NCBI GenBank assembly: GCA_937894335.1
Contig: CALCRU010000008.1
Coordinates: 54,204 to 118,203, forward strand
DNA from: an uncultured Treponema sp.
Lineage (GTDB): Bacteria > Spirochaetota > Spirochaetia > Treponematales > Treponemataceae
DNA: 64,000 nucleotides
Direction of reading: 5' to 3'
Shown here piece after piece: positions 22,950-32,056 of the stretch (position 1 is the first letter of the stretch; the number at the start of each line of letters is the position of its first letter). The position numbers were made by a program, and so were the translations under genes. Below the pieces are notes generated by a model. It had not been told where the DNA came from and ran no database searches. It saw only the letters and a program-made list of their open reading frames with translations.

Positions 22950-24441
22950 TGTAGTCAACTCCTGTAAACAAGGCAAATTGTTCCCAGCCTTGGTATTTCA
23001 ACATTTCATAACCGTTGCAGACCTTGCATCCCGCCTGAAACGCACGGGACATAATTGGCGTAGTTTCGGGTACATACACAATATCAAACAGTTTTTCTTT
23101 TCCTGTAAAATCATAAAAGTAAAGCGGATCATTGGTTTCGTCAGAAGGAGCATTAGAATTCATTCCAATTGATGTAGTCTGAATGATTATGTCGCTGTAC
23201 TTCTTTAGCATTCTGGTTGCATCTGGCGTAAGTGGATAATGCCTGAATCCGTATTTGTCTGCAAGAGAACGGGCTTTTGTAAGCGTACGGTTAAACACGC
23301 AGGCGTCACCATGGAGTTTTTTTACAGCATAGGCAATGGCATGAGCCGCTCCTCCCGCACCGATTATTGCAACCTTTTTTCCGCGAAGATTTTTTAATCC
23401 GGTAAACTCAAGAAGTGCTCTAGAAAAACCTGACCAGTCAGTATTAAATCCGTACCAGCTGCCGTCACGCTCAACCACGGTATTGCAGGCTCCAATCTGT
23501 TCCACATGCTCGTCAACAGAATCAAGATAGCCTAGAACACTTTCCTTGTGGGGAATGGTTACAGAAAATCCCTTTACATTAAGCTGTCTTGCCAGTGAAA
23601 AGACATCACCAACTTTTTCGGCACGAAGGGGAATGTAAACAGAATTCATTTTGTGGGCAAGATATGCAGTGTTGTGAAGCATGGGACTAGAAGTTGCCGC
23701 AAGAGGCCATCCTGTTATTCCGTAAACAGAAGTGTCATTGTCTATAGACTTAAAGTGATACACTTCGTTCATTGTGGAAGGATCAAGATGAGAAAGCAGG
23801 TTAACATTCTGCGCCATTTCTGCAGCGCTTGTAAAGGTAAGATAGTTCTTTAACTTTGCAGATAGAATTCTGGAAGGAACACCAAGAGGTCCCATTGCAA
23901 TCAGTATGTGGTCTGAATCGTTAAGCTGCTGTGCTTCTTCAAACAGCCGGGTAACATCAGAAAGCGTATTAGGCATGAACGCAATTTTTGGAATTTCGTA
24001 AGCAGTGGTTTTTAGCGAACGGAGTTTTTCTGCAATGTTTGTTACAGGACCGTCCATCTTATGAAGACTTCTAATTATTCTGGTACCAAAGGCAAGGGCA
24101 ACATCCTGCAAAGATGGAATACGGAAGTCTTCTTCAAAGTCCACATAGTTAAAAATTTTTGCATTATCTTCGCCAGCAAAAGAAAGTGCTCTGGCAAAAA
24201 GAACAGTTCTTGCTGCCTCACCTTCTTTGAACTGACCACCATCAACTTGTCGACGAAGAGTAAGAATGCATGGAAGATTTATCATGCTAGGAAACCTTCG
24301 CAAAAGAAGACGCTCATCGTCATCCAAAAAGTCAGCACGAAGTTCAACCATATCAACGGAAGAACGGTACTTGTTTACGAGGGATAAATCTTCGGCAAGG
24401 GTCTTACCTGTAAGCGTAAGGCATATCAGTGGTCTTTCCAT
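22900..24441 (-). CDS. aroDE: Bifunctional 3-dehydroquinate dehydratase (type I) / shikimate dehydrogenase
   Basis: This 513-residue fusion catalyses two successive shikimate-pathway steps. The N-terminal 225 residues are a type I dehydroquinase: VDMVELRADFL, ILTLRRQVDGG, RSLHKMDG and IPKIAFMP with the Schiff-base Lys. The remainder is AroE: YGITGWPLAATSSPMLHN, GFSVTIPHKE (catalytic Lys), ACNTVV, GFNTDWSGF and the NADP-binding VAIIGAGGAAHAIAYA. Such AroD-AroE fusions are known in plants, chlamydiae and some bacteria. The C-terminus has a short Asn/Tyr-rich tail overlapping rpiA. A promoter with its -10 eight bases before ATG 24441 suggests it can be expressed apart from the upstream helicase genes. 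Confidence 0.94.
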   Translation of the reverse strand: MERPLICLTLTGKTLAEDLSLVNKYRSSVDMVELRADFLDDDERLLLRRFPSMINLPCILTLRRQVDGGQFKEGEAARTVLFARALSFAGEDNAKIFNYVDFEEDFRIPSLQDVALAFGTRIIRSLHKMDGPVTNIAEKLRSLKTTAYEIPKIAFMPNTLSDVTRLFEEAQQLNDSDHILIAMGPLGVPSRILSAKLKNYLTFTSAAEMAQNVNLLSHLDPSTMNEVYHFKSIDNDTSVYGITGWPLAATSSPMLHNTAYLAHKMNSVYIPLRAEKVGDVFSLARQLNVKGFSVTIPHKESVLGYLDSVDEHVEQIGACNTVVERDGSWYGFNTDWSGFSRALLEFTGLKNLRGKKVAIIGAGGAAHAIAYAVKKLHGDACVFNRTLTKARSLADKYGFRHYPLTPDATRMLKKYSDIIIQTTSIGMNSNAPSDETNDPLYFYDFTGKEKLFDIVYVPETTPIMSRAFQAGCKVCNGYEMLKYQGWEQFALFTGVDYNDYNERTEGSGRNNGN

Positions 24442-24449
24442 ACAGGAAC

Positions 24450-24478
24450 ATCATACACATTTGGAAAAAAAAATTCAA
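24450..24478 (-). promoter_or_regulatory. Promoter of aroDE, near-leaderless
   Basis: On the minus strand: TTGAAT (24473-24478), 17-bp spacer, TATGAT (24450-24455). The -10 ends 8 bases before ATG 24441. The -35 overlaps the last codons of the upstream gene. Confidence 0.5.
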
Positions 24479-26520
24479 TTAAAATCCAAAGGCTGCCTTA
24501 CCCGTTTTATTTTTCGGATTGCACCTACAGGGATTTCCAGTTTTCTTTCAGATTCAAGCATGATCACAAGCTTTGCTTCCGAAGTCTTTTTGTCCGTTAC
24601 TTCAAGGGGAGTTCCCTTTACAGGGGGAACATTTTCTTCCATGGTAACTTCCACCATGTCGCGCTCAGAAATGGCAGTGTCTATAATATGCATCTTACCT
24701 GAATAGTCCATACCTTCGGCTTCACGGCGTTCAAAGCGCACATAGTCAGGATCTAGCTGGGCATCGCTTACAATTACCCTAAGGTTAATTCTTTCTTCAA
24801 GGACTTCTTTTTGATCCGCACTCAGTTCTGCTGTAGAAAGTTTCTTTAGCAGAAAGTCAAGAAGTTCCTGCTGTCTTGGCAAAGTGTCGACTGTCTTTGT
24901 ATTATCCCAAGTGTCAAAAAGTTTTTCGACATCCCTAAGAAGAGGAAAGGAAAGCTGACGCTGACGCTCACCGGCAAACTGTCTTATTTTTCTTTCTGCA
25001 AGACCTGCAGTTTCAAGAGCAAGAGACGCCTCTTCATCAGAAGCAAAATCTAGAACAAAAACTGATTCAGAAAGTTCCTGCACCACATGCTTTTTTATCT
25101 CGGGAGAATTTAAAAATACGGCACGCATCTTGTCAGAAACCTTTACGACATAACCTTTGTAAATTGCAACAGAGTTAAATGAGGAATACCACTCTTCAAG
25201 ACTTACGGCAACAGACTGAGGCACAGGATAACGGCAACACTTTGAAAGAAGTTCAAAAATTGTTTTATCTGTCTGACCAAGGCTGAATGCACGGAATGCA
25301 GAATGTCTGTCAAGCTGATAAGATGATGCAACATCAAACTGAACAAGAGAAACAAACTGAATAAAGGGAATAAGGCTAAGCAGAGAGGCCCCCGAAAGGA
25401 CAGTTACTGTTCCTGCCGCATCAAGTTCAACAACTGGCTGCCCCTCTTCTTCCTTAGCAGAAAACTCTTCCGCTACTCCGAAAACTTCCTCTCCTTCAGA
25501 ATTAGTTCCCAAAAGTTCAAACAGTCCAATCTGAATGCAGGAGGCAATGCAGGATCTTAAACTGGAAACAGAAGCCTGTGCACCACTGTTTTTTAGCATA
25601 AGAGCAAACCGTCCCTGTGACCTTGCACCACCATTTTTTTCTTGAGCAAGAAAGGCAAGCTGCACAAGAGAATTTTCTGTAAGCCCTGACTTTGGAACAG
25701 AAAGCAGTACGCTAAGAATGTTTTTTGCAAGCTGAGGAAGTTCCATGTATGAAGCATAGCCTGAGCCAGCCGCACATATATAAGACAGGCGGAATGAAGA
25801 AGGAAGAGAGGCAAACTGCTTTAACCGATCCCAATTTATTTCTACACTTTTTTCGGACTGAGTAAAAATTCCAAGGACTACAAAAGCATTGCACAAAACC
25901 TGAAGTCCTCGCTGCTCACCTGATGAATATAGAAACATAAAGTCGTTAAGGGTTTTTCTTTTAAATGTACCATCATTCTTGCAGCAGTCAGGGTGAGAAG
26001 AAACATAGTTTACAAATGACGCCACAAGAGAATCTGTAGGAAAGGGAAAACGCCTTGCCTCTGAAGAAAGTGTCTCGCCAGTTTTAAACAGACGCTCAGG
26101 CCCTGTCACAGAAAAAAGCTCATCATCCAAAAGAGGATTTGTATCAAAGACCGTTTTTTCGTTACGCACGGTCGTGTAAAGTACAAGACGGTCTTTTAAG
26201 TTGCAAAGTCTTTCGTTAAGTGAAAGCGCAATTTTATCACCGCTAAAAAATTCCCTAAGGCACTCTTCTGTAGGTTCCTTCATCAGTCTGATGGCCGCTA
26301 TAATTTTAACATCAGCAGGACATAAAAGGGAAACAATATTTTCTTTTATTTCCTTTCTGCGCAAAAAAGAACTTAGGGATTCAATAAGATTTTGCTTGTT
26401 GTAAGGAGTTTTTATGGAACCAAGATACATGCGCATTATGTCAAGAAATGCGTAGTCGGGAAGAGCTTCAAAATACTCACGCCAGACAATAATGCGTTTA
26501 GTTCTGCTGCTCAATTCCAT
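24475..26520 (-). CDS. Helicase-associated protein (Helicase_C_3-like), partner of XPB-type helicase
   Basis: This 681-residue protein has no catalytic helicase motifs. It begins with an alpha-helical region (VWREYFEALPDYAFLDIMRM). Around residues 370-520 it has a segment resembling the Helicase_C_3 / XPB N-terminal family (PVVELDAAGTVTVLSGA and a following helix-strand series ending VFVLDFASDEEASLALE). That domain is seen in actinobacterial proteins beside XPB. A basic/acidic tail follows. The gene overlaps the downstream end of the XPB gene by 23 bases, so the two are almost certainly co-translated and probably form a DNA-repair or remodelling complex. The domain assignment is by pattern and needs a profile search. 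Confidence 0.6.
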   Translation of the reverse strand: MELSSRTKRIIVWREYFEALPDYAFLDIMRMYLGSIKTPYNKQNLIESLSSFLRRKEIKENIVSLLCPADVKIIAAIRLMKEPTEECLREFFSGDKIALSLNERLCNLKDRLVLYTTVRNEKTVFDTNPLLDDELFSVTGPERLFKTGETLSSEARRFPFPTDSLVASFVNYVSSHPDCCKNDGTFKRKTLNDFMFLYSSGEQRGLQVLCNAFVVLGIFTQSEKSVEINWDRLKQFASLPSSFRLSYICAAGSGYASYMELPQLAKNILSVLLSVPKSGLTENSLVQLAFLAQEKNGGARSQGRFALMLKNSGAQASVSSLRSCIASCIQIGLFELLGTNSEGEEVFGVAEEFSAKEEEGQPVVELDAAGTVTVLSGASLLSLIPFIQFVSLVQFDVASSYQLDRHSAFRAFSLGQTDKTIFELLSKCCRYPVPQSVAVSLEEWYSSFNSVAIYKGYVVKVSDKMRAVFLNSPEIKKHVVQELSESVFVLDFASDEEASLALETAGLAERKIRQFAGERQRQLSFPLLRDVEKLFDTWDNTKTVDTLPRQQELLDFLLKKLSTAELSADQKEVLEERINLRVIVSDAQLDPDYVRFERREAEGMDYSGKMHIIDTAISERDMVEVTMEENVPPVKGTPLEVTDKKTSEAKLVIMLESERKLEIPVGAIRKIKRVRQPLDFN

Positions 26521-28270
26521 TATAAACTTCCCTTATTGAAGACTCATCCTGATAGCGGATTATTCTGTAAGAGTACCCCTGTTCCGCAAGAAACTTCTGA
26601 CGGTTTGCACCAAAATCTTCTTCAACAGTACCTCTCGTAATAAGTGTAAAAAATCTTGATGTTCTTTCTTTTGGACGAAGTATTCTTCCAAGACGCTGAG
26701 CTTCTTCCTGCCTAGAACCAAATGTTCCGCTCACTTGGATTGCCATACTTGCATCCGGTAAGTCTATGGCAAAATTTGCAACCTTACTTACCACAAGAAC
26801 CCTCAGTTCATTTTCTCTAAATTTTTTGTACAACTCGTCACGGACAGGTGTTGGTGTCTTACCAGTTATTATTGGCACACCAAGCATTTCTGCAATTTCA
26901 TTTAACTGATTTATATACTGTCCTATGATTAGAATTTTATCTTTTTTAAACTGATTTACCAAAAGAGAAGCAACATCTTTTTTAAGAGGATTCTCGCTTG
27001 CGATTCTATGCTTTTCTCTTACGCCTGCAACAGCATACTCAACTTCTTTTTGCGGTGGAAGATCAAGGCGAACCTCTACACACTCGGCACTTGCAATCCA
27101 TCCTGAATGCTCCAATTCTTTCCATGGAACATCAAAGCGTTTTGGACCTACAAGAGAAAAGACATGACCTTCGCATCCGTCTTCGCGTACAAGAGTTGCA
27201 GTAAGACCAACACGGCGTACGGTTTGCAGTTCAGACACGACACGAAAAACAGGGGCAGGCAACATGTGAACTTCATCGTAAATTACAAGCCCCCATGCTC
27301 TTTCCCTAAAAAGGGCAAAATGAGGATAAGGTCCTTCCTTATCAGGACGCCATGTCAGAATCTGATATGTTGCAACAGTAACGGGGCAGAGAGTTTTTGA
27401 TTCTCCCGTATACTCTGCTATCTGTTCACGGGTAAGCGTGGTCTTATCCAAAAGTTCGTCTATCCACTGATGAACGGCAGAAATGTTTGTGGTTACAATC
27501 AGCGTACTGGTCTGCAAAAGGAACATTATTTCCATGCCCACGATTGTCTTTCCTGCACCGCAGGGCAGGACGATTGTTCCAAATCCTGTACCAGCACCTT
27601 TGTTTCCCACAAGTGCACAGGCAGCATTTTTCTGATAGTCACGCACTTTAAAATCCGCACCAGAAAGAGTTTTATTTCTAAGCGAAAAAGAAAGAGGCTC
27701 TCCATCCTTAAGGGGAACATCATCCTTAACTGGCCACATTGCAGAAAGAAGATTTTGTTTTACAGTTCCCCTGTCTACAAGACGAAGCATAAAGCAAAAC
27801 TGTTTTTCATCTTCACTTACTTCTACAACATCTTCCTCGCAGGAAACATATTCACAGGGAATAAGGTTCTTTTTTAAGACAGCATTTGCAGACACTTCTT
27901 TAAACACAAGGGCAGAAGCGCATACAAGATACACATATTCTTCACCGTCAGCATTCTTTGGAGCGGGAACCATGCGCAATTTTCCAAACCTTAGACCCGT
28001 TTCTTTTACCCATGCGACGACAGAATCAGGAACATCGTAACGGGAAAATTCATTCAGTACCGCAACAGCATCCTCTGTTGAAAATCCTGCACTTTCAGCA
28101 TTCCACAAAGAAAGAGGAGTAAGCCTGTATGTATGCAGATGCTCGGGAGAGCGTTCAAGCTCTGCAAAGGGAATAAGGGCATTTCTACACTCTTCGGCAC
28201 GGGGTGCGTGAACATCAAGAAGGAGAGTTCTGTCAGACTGAACAATCAGTGGGTTGTCATTACGAGGCAT
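26498..28270 (-). CDS. XPB/Ssl2-type DEAD-like helicase
   Basis: This 590-residue superfamily-2 helicase is of the XPB type, a 3'-5' DNA translocase. About 200 N-terminal residues precede the core. RDYQKNAACAL is the Q-like region and LPCGAGKTIVGMEI is Walker A. VTTNISAVHQWIDELL, YDEVHMLPA (DEVH box), RRVGLTATLVRED, ILIIGQYINQLNEIAEML and FGSRQEEAQRLGRILRPK (motif VI) complete the core. It starts just 6 bases after the MgtC stop, with no good ribosome binding site. Bacterial XPB homologues unwind DNA in vitro, but their cellular role is unclear. Confidence 0.92.
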   Translation of the reverse strand: MPRNDNPLIVQSDRTLLLDVHAPRAEECRNALIPFAELERSPEHLHTYRLTPLSLWNAESAGFSTEDAVAVLNEFSRYDVPDSVVAWVKETGLRFGKLRMVPAPKNADGEEYVYLVCASALVFKEVSANAVLKKNLIPCEYVSCEEDVVEVSEDEKQFCFMLRLVDRGTVKQNLLSAMWPVKDDVPLKDGEPLSFSLRNKTLSGADFKVRDYQKNAACALVGNKGAGTGFGTIVLPCGAGKTIVGMEIMFLLQTSTLIVTTNISAVHQWIDELLDKTTLTREQIAEYTGESKTLCPVTVATYQILTWRPDKEGPYPHFALFRERAWGLVIYDEVHMLPAPVFRVVSELQTVRRVGLTATLVREDGCEGHVFSLVGPKRFDVPWKELEHSGWIASAECVEVRLDLPPQKEVEYAVAGVREKHRIASENPLKKDVASLLVNQFKKDKILIIGQYINQLNEIAEMLGVPIITGKTPTPVRDELYKKFRENELRVLVVSKVANFAIDLPDASMAIQVSGTFGSRQEEAQRLGRILRPKERTSRFFTLITRGTVEEDFGANRQKFLAEQGYSYRIIRYQDESSIREVYNGIEQQN

Positions 28271-28276
28271 AAAAAA

Positions 28277-28951
28277 TTATTCCGTCACAGAAAATTCTTT
28301 TAGGCTAGCAAGTTCACTGCATTTTTTAGAAATGGCAATGATGTCGGTTTCCCGTGGTGAGCGGACAACAAAATGCAGCGTAAGTGTATGGGCCAAAATG
28401 TCGTGCTGCATATTCATGTCGTTTATGCGTACACGGTTTGCCTTCATTATGTTTTCTATCTGCTCAATATCAACTTCATCAGAGCCAAACATAAAGTGGA
28501 CAGTTTTTATCTTATCCGCAGGGAACCAGAGTCCTTCGAATTTTTCAAGCACCTTAAGAAGCACAAGTATTACAAGAACAATTACGCCAACCTGAATGTA
28601 AAGCCCTACACCCAAAGCCATGCCCAAGGCAGATGCCGTCCAGATTATTGCCGCAGAGGTAAGTCCCTTTACATTTAAGCCCTGTCTGATTATTGTTCCA
28701 CCACCCAAGAATCCTATGCCGCTCGCAACACCTGCCGCAATTCGGGTAGGGTCTCCGGGGAAGTCCTGATTTTCCGCCATATAAAATGACAGAATAGAAA
28801 GCAAGGTGGAAGACACACTTATTAAAACCAAAGTGCGAAGTCCCACAACCTGAGAATGAGATTTTCTTTCTATGCCAAGTAAAATTCCGCACAAGGCACT
28901 GGCAGCAATTTTTATAATGCAATCAAGGACAAAGTTAAAATCAACAGACAC
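28277..28951 (-). CDS. MgtC/SapB family membrane protein
   Basis: This 224-residue protein has four to five N-terminal helices and the MgtC signature segments GILLGIERKSHSQVVGLRTL, VASGIGFLGGGTII and VKGLTSAAIIWTASALGMALGVG. A C-terminal ACT-like soluble domain follows (FMFGSDEVDIEQIENIM). MgtC proteins influence magnesium homeostasis and survival at low Mg2+, and in pathogens they inhibit the F-type ATPase. The start is GTG 28951 with AAGGAG upstream, 11 bases after the preceding stop; the overlapping out-of-frame ATG is not used. It sits between an unknown gene and the XPB helicase. Confidence 0.9.
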   Translation of the reverse strand: MSVDFNFVLDCIIKIAASALCGILLGIERKSHSQVVGLRTLVLISVSSTLLSILSFYMAENQDFPGDPTRIAAGVASGIGFLGGGTIIRQGLNVKGLTSAAIIWTASALGMALGVGLYIQVGVIVLVILVLLKVLEKFEGLWFPADKIKTVHFMFGSDEVDIEQIENIMKANRVRINDMNMQHDILAHTLTLHFVVRSPRETDIIAISKKCSELASLKEFSVTE

Positions 28952-28962
28952 ATCAAACTCCT

Positions 28963-29784
28963 TTACAGCCTGAACAGAGAGAATCCACCGGCAGACTTTG
29001 CACCAACCTTATTCCATGCAAGGGATTTTTTTGCATTTAGTTTTGTCTTTAGGGAACTTACCGAATCCATAAATTCAGAAAGCCAGGAAGCAAGACTTGA
29101 ATCGTTACGAGCAATTTCGTTGGAACCGTCGCCATGCACAAGAACTATGTTAACATAGGAAGCGTCTCCATAAACCGCCGCAATATTTTCTGCAAAAGTC
29201 GCAAAAGCCGCAGCCGCAGCGGAAACTACAGGAGAAGCAATTGCATTCTGACCGTTTTTAATTGCAGGTGAGCGTACGGAATCAGCAACAGAGGGACCTT
29301 CCTTTAGCATGAAGACAAGAGTAAATGGTTTTGTTCCGTCATATTTTTTTTCGTATCGTGCCAGAACTTCAAGAGCAAGAACCTGATAGGGAACTATAAG
29401 CTCATCACATCCCCTGACGCATTCAGCGGCATCTGTTTTTTCTGCATTGGAGGCGTAAAAATCTTCGTCAAAATAAAGTACTGCCTCATCTAGAGAACCG
29501 TAGGCGTTTTCTGCCTGTAGCACAAGAGTTCTTGCAGAAACTGAAGAAGGTCTATTCCATGCAACAGAAAAAATGCCACTGGAGGCTTCTCTTGCTTCCG
29601 CTTCTTCTATGGCAGCCGCTTCTGCTTTTTTTTCTGCCGCTGTCTTTTTTTCCAACGCCTTTAACTCTTCTGCTTCGGTTTCTGCACGGGTTACGACAAT
29701 GTTGCGTCCGGTGGAAGAAAGTCCGTCTACAAAGGATTCGCCAAAAGGCATATCTTTTCCTGCAACCAAAATTGTTTTAGCCAT
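28963..29784 (-). CDS. Hypothetical Rossmann-like protein
   Basis: This 273-residue protein of unknown function opens with an NAD-binding-like beta strand and loop (KTILVAGKDMPFGESF). An Ala/Glu/Lys-rich helix (about 40-65) follows, then a core with LVLQAENAYGSLDEAVLYFD and ELIVPYQVLALEVLARY. The second half has a Gly/Ala-rich segment (SPVVSAAAAAFATFAENIAA) recalling an SDR helix, without a clear YxxxK catalytic pair. I infer a degenerate short-chain dehydrogenase fold. It is the first gene of the minus-strand run to MgtC and XPB, and its leaderless-type promoter overlaps the divergent symporter promoter. Confidence 0.65.
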   Translation of the reverse strand: MAKTILVAGKDMPFGESFVDGLSSTGRNIVVTRAETEAEELKALEKKTAAEKKAEAAAIEEAEAREASSGIFSVAWNRPSSVSARTLVLQAENAYGSLDEAVLYFDEDFYASNAEKTDAAECVRGCDELIVPYQVLALEVLARYEKKYDGTKPFTLVFMLKEGPSVADSVRSPAIKNGQNAIASPVVSAAAAAFATFAENIAAVYGDASYVNIVLVHGDGSNEIARNDSSLASWLSEFMDSVSSLKTKLNAKKSLAWNKVGAKSAGGFSLFRL

Positions 29785-29790
29785 GCAGAC

Positions 29791-29818
29791 AGTATATCAC
29801 ACATGGAATACTTTGCAA
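29791..29818 (-). promoter_or_regulatory. Promoter of the 28963-29784 gene, predicted leaderless
   Basis: On the minus strand: TTGCAA (29813-29818), 16-bp spacer, TATACT (29791-29796) with TGa extension. The -10 ends 6 bases before ATG 29784. Its -35 overlaps the -35 of the divergent symporter promoter. Confidence 0.65.
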
Positions 29819-29840
29819 ACTGCTTTTATATTGTTATAAT
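29812..29840 (+). promoter_or_regulatory. Promoter of the symporter gene, predicted leaderless
   Basis: TTTGCA (29812-29817), 17-bp spacer, TATAAT (29835-29840) with TGt extension. The -10 ends 6 bases before ATG 29847. The -35 is shared with the divergent promoter. Confidence 0.65.
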
Positions 29841-29846
29841 AGGAAT

Positions 29847-31076
29847 ATGAAAATTTGGTTAAAATATTTAATTGGTATTGCAATTGGCATTATTTCTGTT
29901 CTGATAATTCCCTTTGATTCCGTACAGTCGCAGACAGTGCTGGACTTCATTGTAGAAATGGTCGTTCGTTTTGGACGCTACACCCTGCTTCCCCTCATGT
30001 TCTTTTCTGTTGCAACGGCAGTATTTAAACTCCGTGACGAAAAGTTAATCATCAAGACGGGGCTGTGGACATTTGGAGTTATAATCTGCTCTTCACTGCT
30101 TCTGGTAATACTGGGACTTGCTTCTGCACTTCTTGTAAAGTTACCACGCATTCCAATCACAATAGAAAAGGCAAGCGAAATTCCTTCCCTTGACATAAGG
30201 GGACTTTTAAGAAGCCTTTTCCCCTACACAGGATTTGAAGCCGTTCTTGACGGAGCATATCTTCTGCCCTGCTTTATTTTTGCAGGACTTGCTGGAGCAG
30301 GTGCCGCCAGTGACAAGATAATTTCAAAACCGGCAGTTACTCTTTTTGACTCTCTAAGCAAAGTGTGCTACATAGTCATGTCTTTGTTCACAGAATTTCT
30401 TGCGGTGGGAATGATTGCACTTATGGCCAGATGGCTGCTCAACTTTACAAGCATAATCTCTTCAGGCGTGTACACTCCCCTAATCATAATGCTGACAGTT
30501 GATTTAATTTTGGTAGCGGCGGTAATTTATCCCGTCATACTTCGCTTCCTGTGCCACGAACTGCATCCCTACAGAGTTCTGTACGCAAGCATTACATCAT
30601 TTCTTGTAAGCTTTATAAGCGGAGACACAAACCTTACCCTAGTAATAAACATGCGCCACGGAACAGAAAGCCTTGGCATACGGCGAAGGGTAAACGCAGT
30701 AACATATCCTCTGTTTTCAATTTTTGGTCGTGGAGGTGCGGCCCTTGTAGAAACAGTAAGCTTTATTCTTATTCTTCGTTCCTACATACCGCTTCCCATT
30801 TCCATAACAGACATTCTGTGGATTGGAGGTATAGCATTTCTTCTTTCCTTTGCACTATGCAATCTTCCTACAGGAGGAGCCTTTGTTGCAATCACAATCA
30901 TGTGCATTATGTACGGAAGGGGATTTGAGGCAGGCTATCTTCTCTTAAAAGATGCCGCTCCACTACTCTGCTGTTTTGCCGCCGGATTTGATGCAATAAC
31001 TGCAATGTTCGGAAGCTACATCGTCGGTGTAAAGACACGGATGATTGTGCATCAGGAAATACGAAAGTTCATCTAG
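29847..31076 (+). CDS. Dicarboxylate/amino acid:cation symporter (SLC1/DAACS-like)
   Basis: This 409-residue membrane protein has about eight helices and re-entrant segments. Features of the glutamate/dicarboxylate symporter family are FGRYTLLPLMFFSVATAVFKL (the RxxxMPLVF region), a Ser-rich SFISGDTNLTLVINM near helix 7 and FAAGFDAITAMFGSYIVG near helix 8. The usual NMDGTxxY motif is replaced by GRGGAALVETVSF, so it is a divergent subgroup and the substrate is uncertain. The gene is monocistronic, starts without a ribosome binding site, and ends in a CTAG shared with the stop of ApbE. Confidence 0.75.
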   Translation: MKIWLKYLIGIAIGIISVLIIPFDSVQSQTVLDFIVEMVVRFGRYTLLPLMFFSVATAVFKLRDEKLIIKTGLWTFGVIICSSLLLVILGLASALLVKLPRIPITIEKASEIPSLDIRGLLRSLFPYTGFEAVLDGAYLLPCFIFAGLAGAGAASDKIISKPAVTLFDSLSKVCYIVMSLFTEFLAVGMIALMARWLLNFTSIISSGVYTPLIIMLTVDLILVAAVIYPVILRFLCHELHPYRVLYASITSFLVSFISGDTNLTLVINMRHGTESLGIRRRVNAVTYPLFSIFGRGGAALVETVSFILILRSYIPLPISITDILWIGGIAFLLSFALCNLPTGGAFVAITIMCIMYGRGFEAGYLLLKDAAPLLCCFAAGFDAITAMFGSYIVGVKTRMIVHQEIRKFI

Positions 31077-32056
31077 TAAAGCAAAAGTTCTTCAGAAGCC
31101 AGAACTGTTCCGTCTGCATTTACAAAAACAGTTGGAACAGTTTTGGAAAATTCCTTTTCATAAAATTTTTCCCTGCCTAGAATAAATGCAATTGTGCTTA
31201 GAGCGTCAGACTCAAGAGAACTTTTTCCAACAACAGTCACACTGCCACATTTCACTTCACATGGATATCCTGTTGTCGTGTCAATTATATGATGATAAAA
31301 GATTCCGTTCTGCTTAAAACTTCTTTCATAGGCACCACTGGTTACAACTGAAGCACTTTCTTCCAAAGCGAGGGTAAAGATTGGCTCACCGTAAGGAGCG
31401 TAAGGATTTTTTATTCCCACCCTCCATGGTTCACCGGAAGATTTTTTCCCGTACACATAAACATTTCCGCCCAAATTTATTACCGCCCGCTTAACTCCCT
31501 TTTCTGAAAGAATGCGCACCACCTCATCGGCGGCGTAGCCTTTTGCAATTCCTCCCAAGTCTAGAGCCATACCCTTTCTTTTTAGAAATACACTTCCGTC
31601 TTCCATAACCACATCACGAAAGTCTACCAAAGAAAGTGCGGTCTTTACATCTTCTTCAGAGGGAATTACATGAAAGTCGCTGGAAACAGTTTCTGAATTT
31701 ATGTTCCACAGATTTACAAGAGGACCCACAGTTGGATCAAAGACACCGTCGCTCATCAGGGCAAAGTCAAGGGCTTTTTGCAGCACAAGAAAAACATCCT
31801 CGTGAACGACAACGGAATTCTTACCAGCGGCCTCATTTACAAGAGAAATGTCGGAGGAAGGAATTTTCGTACTAAAGCGATTTTCAATTTCATGAAGACG
31901 AAAAAAAAGTTCATCGTACAAAGAAGGACTTCCGTCTTCGTAGGCGTTTATGGAGCAGACTGTTCCCAAAACGGTGTCAGTTCTTGCGCCTTCGCGAGGA
32001 GTGCAGGCTGTTAGCAAAATTAAAAGCAAGCTGATAAAAGCAAAAAAATTTTTCAT
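31073..32056 (-). CDS. apbE: ApbE-type FAD:protein FMN transferase, lipoprotein
   Basis: This 327-residue flavin transferase would attach FMN covalently to Thr/Ser of target proteins such as NqrB/C or RnfD/G. It shows a lipoprotein signal with LLTACTPRE, VFDPTVGPLVNLWNI, ALDLGGIAKGYAADEVV, INLGGNVYVYGKK, WRVGIKNPYAP and the metal-site DTTTGYP. The ATG at 32056 shares a base with the TAA of the EFR1-type gene, so the two are coupled. Its stop codon overlaps that of the convergent symporter (CTAG, 31073-31076). No Rnf or Nqr genes are in the window; the target may be elsewhere. Confidence 0.93.
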   Translation of the reverse strand: MKNFFAFISLLLILLTACTPREGARTDTVLGTVCSINAYEDGSPSLYDELFFRLHEIENRFSTKIPSSDISLVNEAAGKNSVVVHEDVFLVLQKALDFALMSDGVFDPTVGPLVNLWNINSETVSSDFHVIPSEEDVKTALSLVDFRDVVMEDGSVFLKRKGMALDLGGIAKGYAADEVVRILSEKGVKRAVINLGGNVYVYGKKSSGEPWRVGIKNPYAPYGEPIFTLALEESASVVTSGAYERSFKQNGIFYHHIIDTTTGYPCEVKCGSVTVVGKSSLESDALSTIAFILGREKFYEKEFSKTVPTVFVNADGTVLASEELLLY

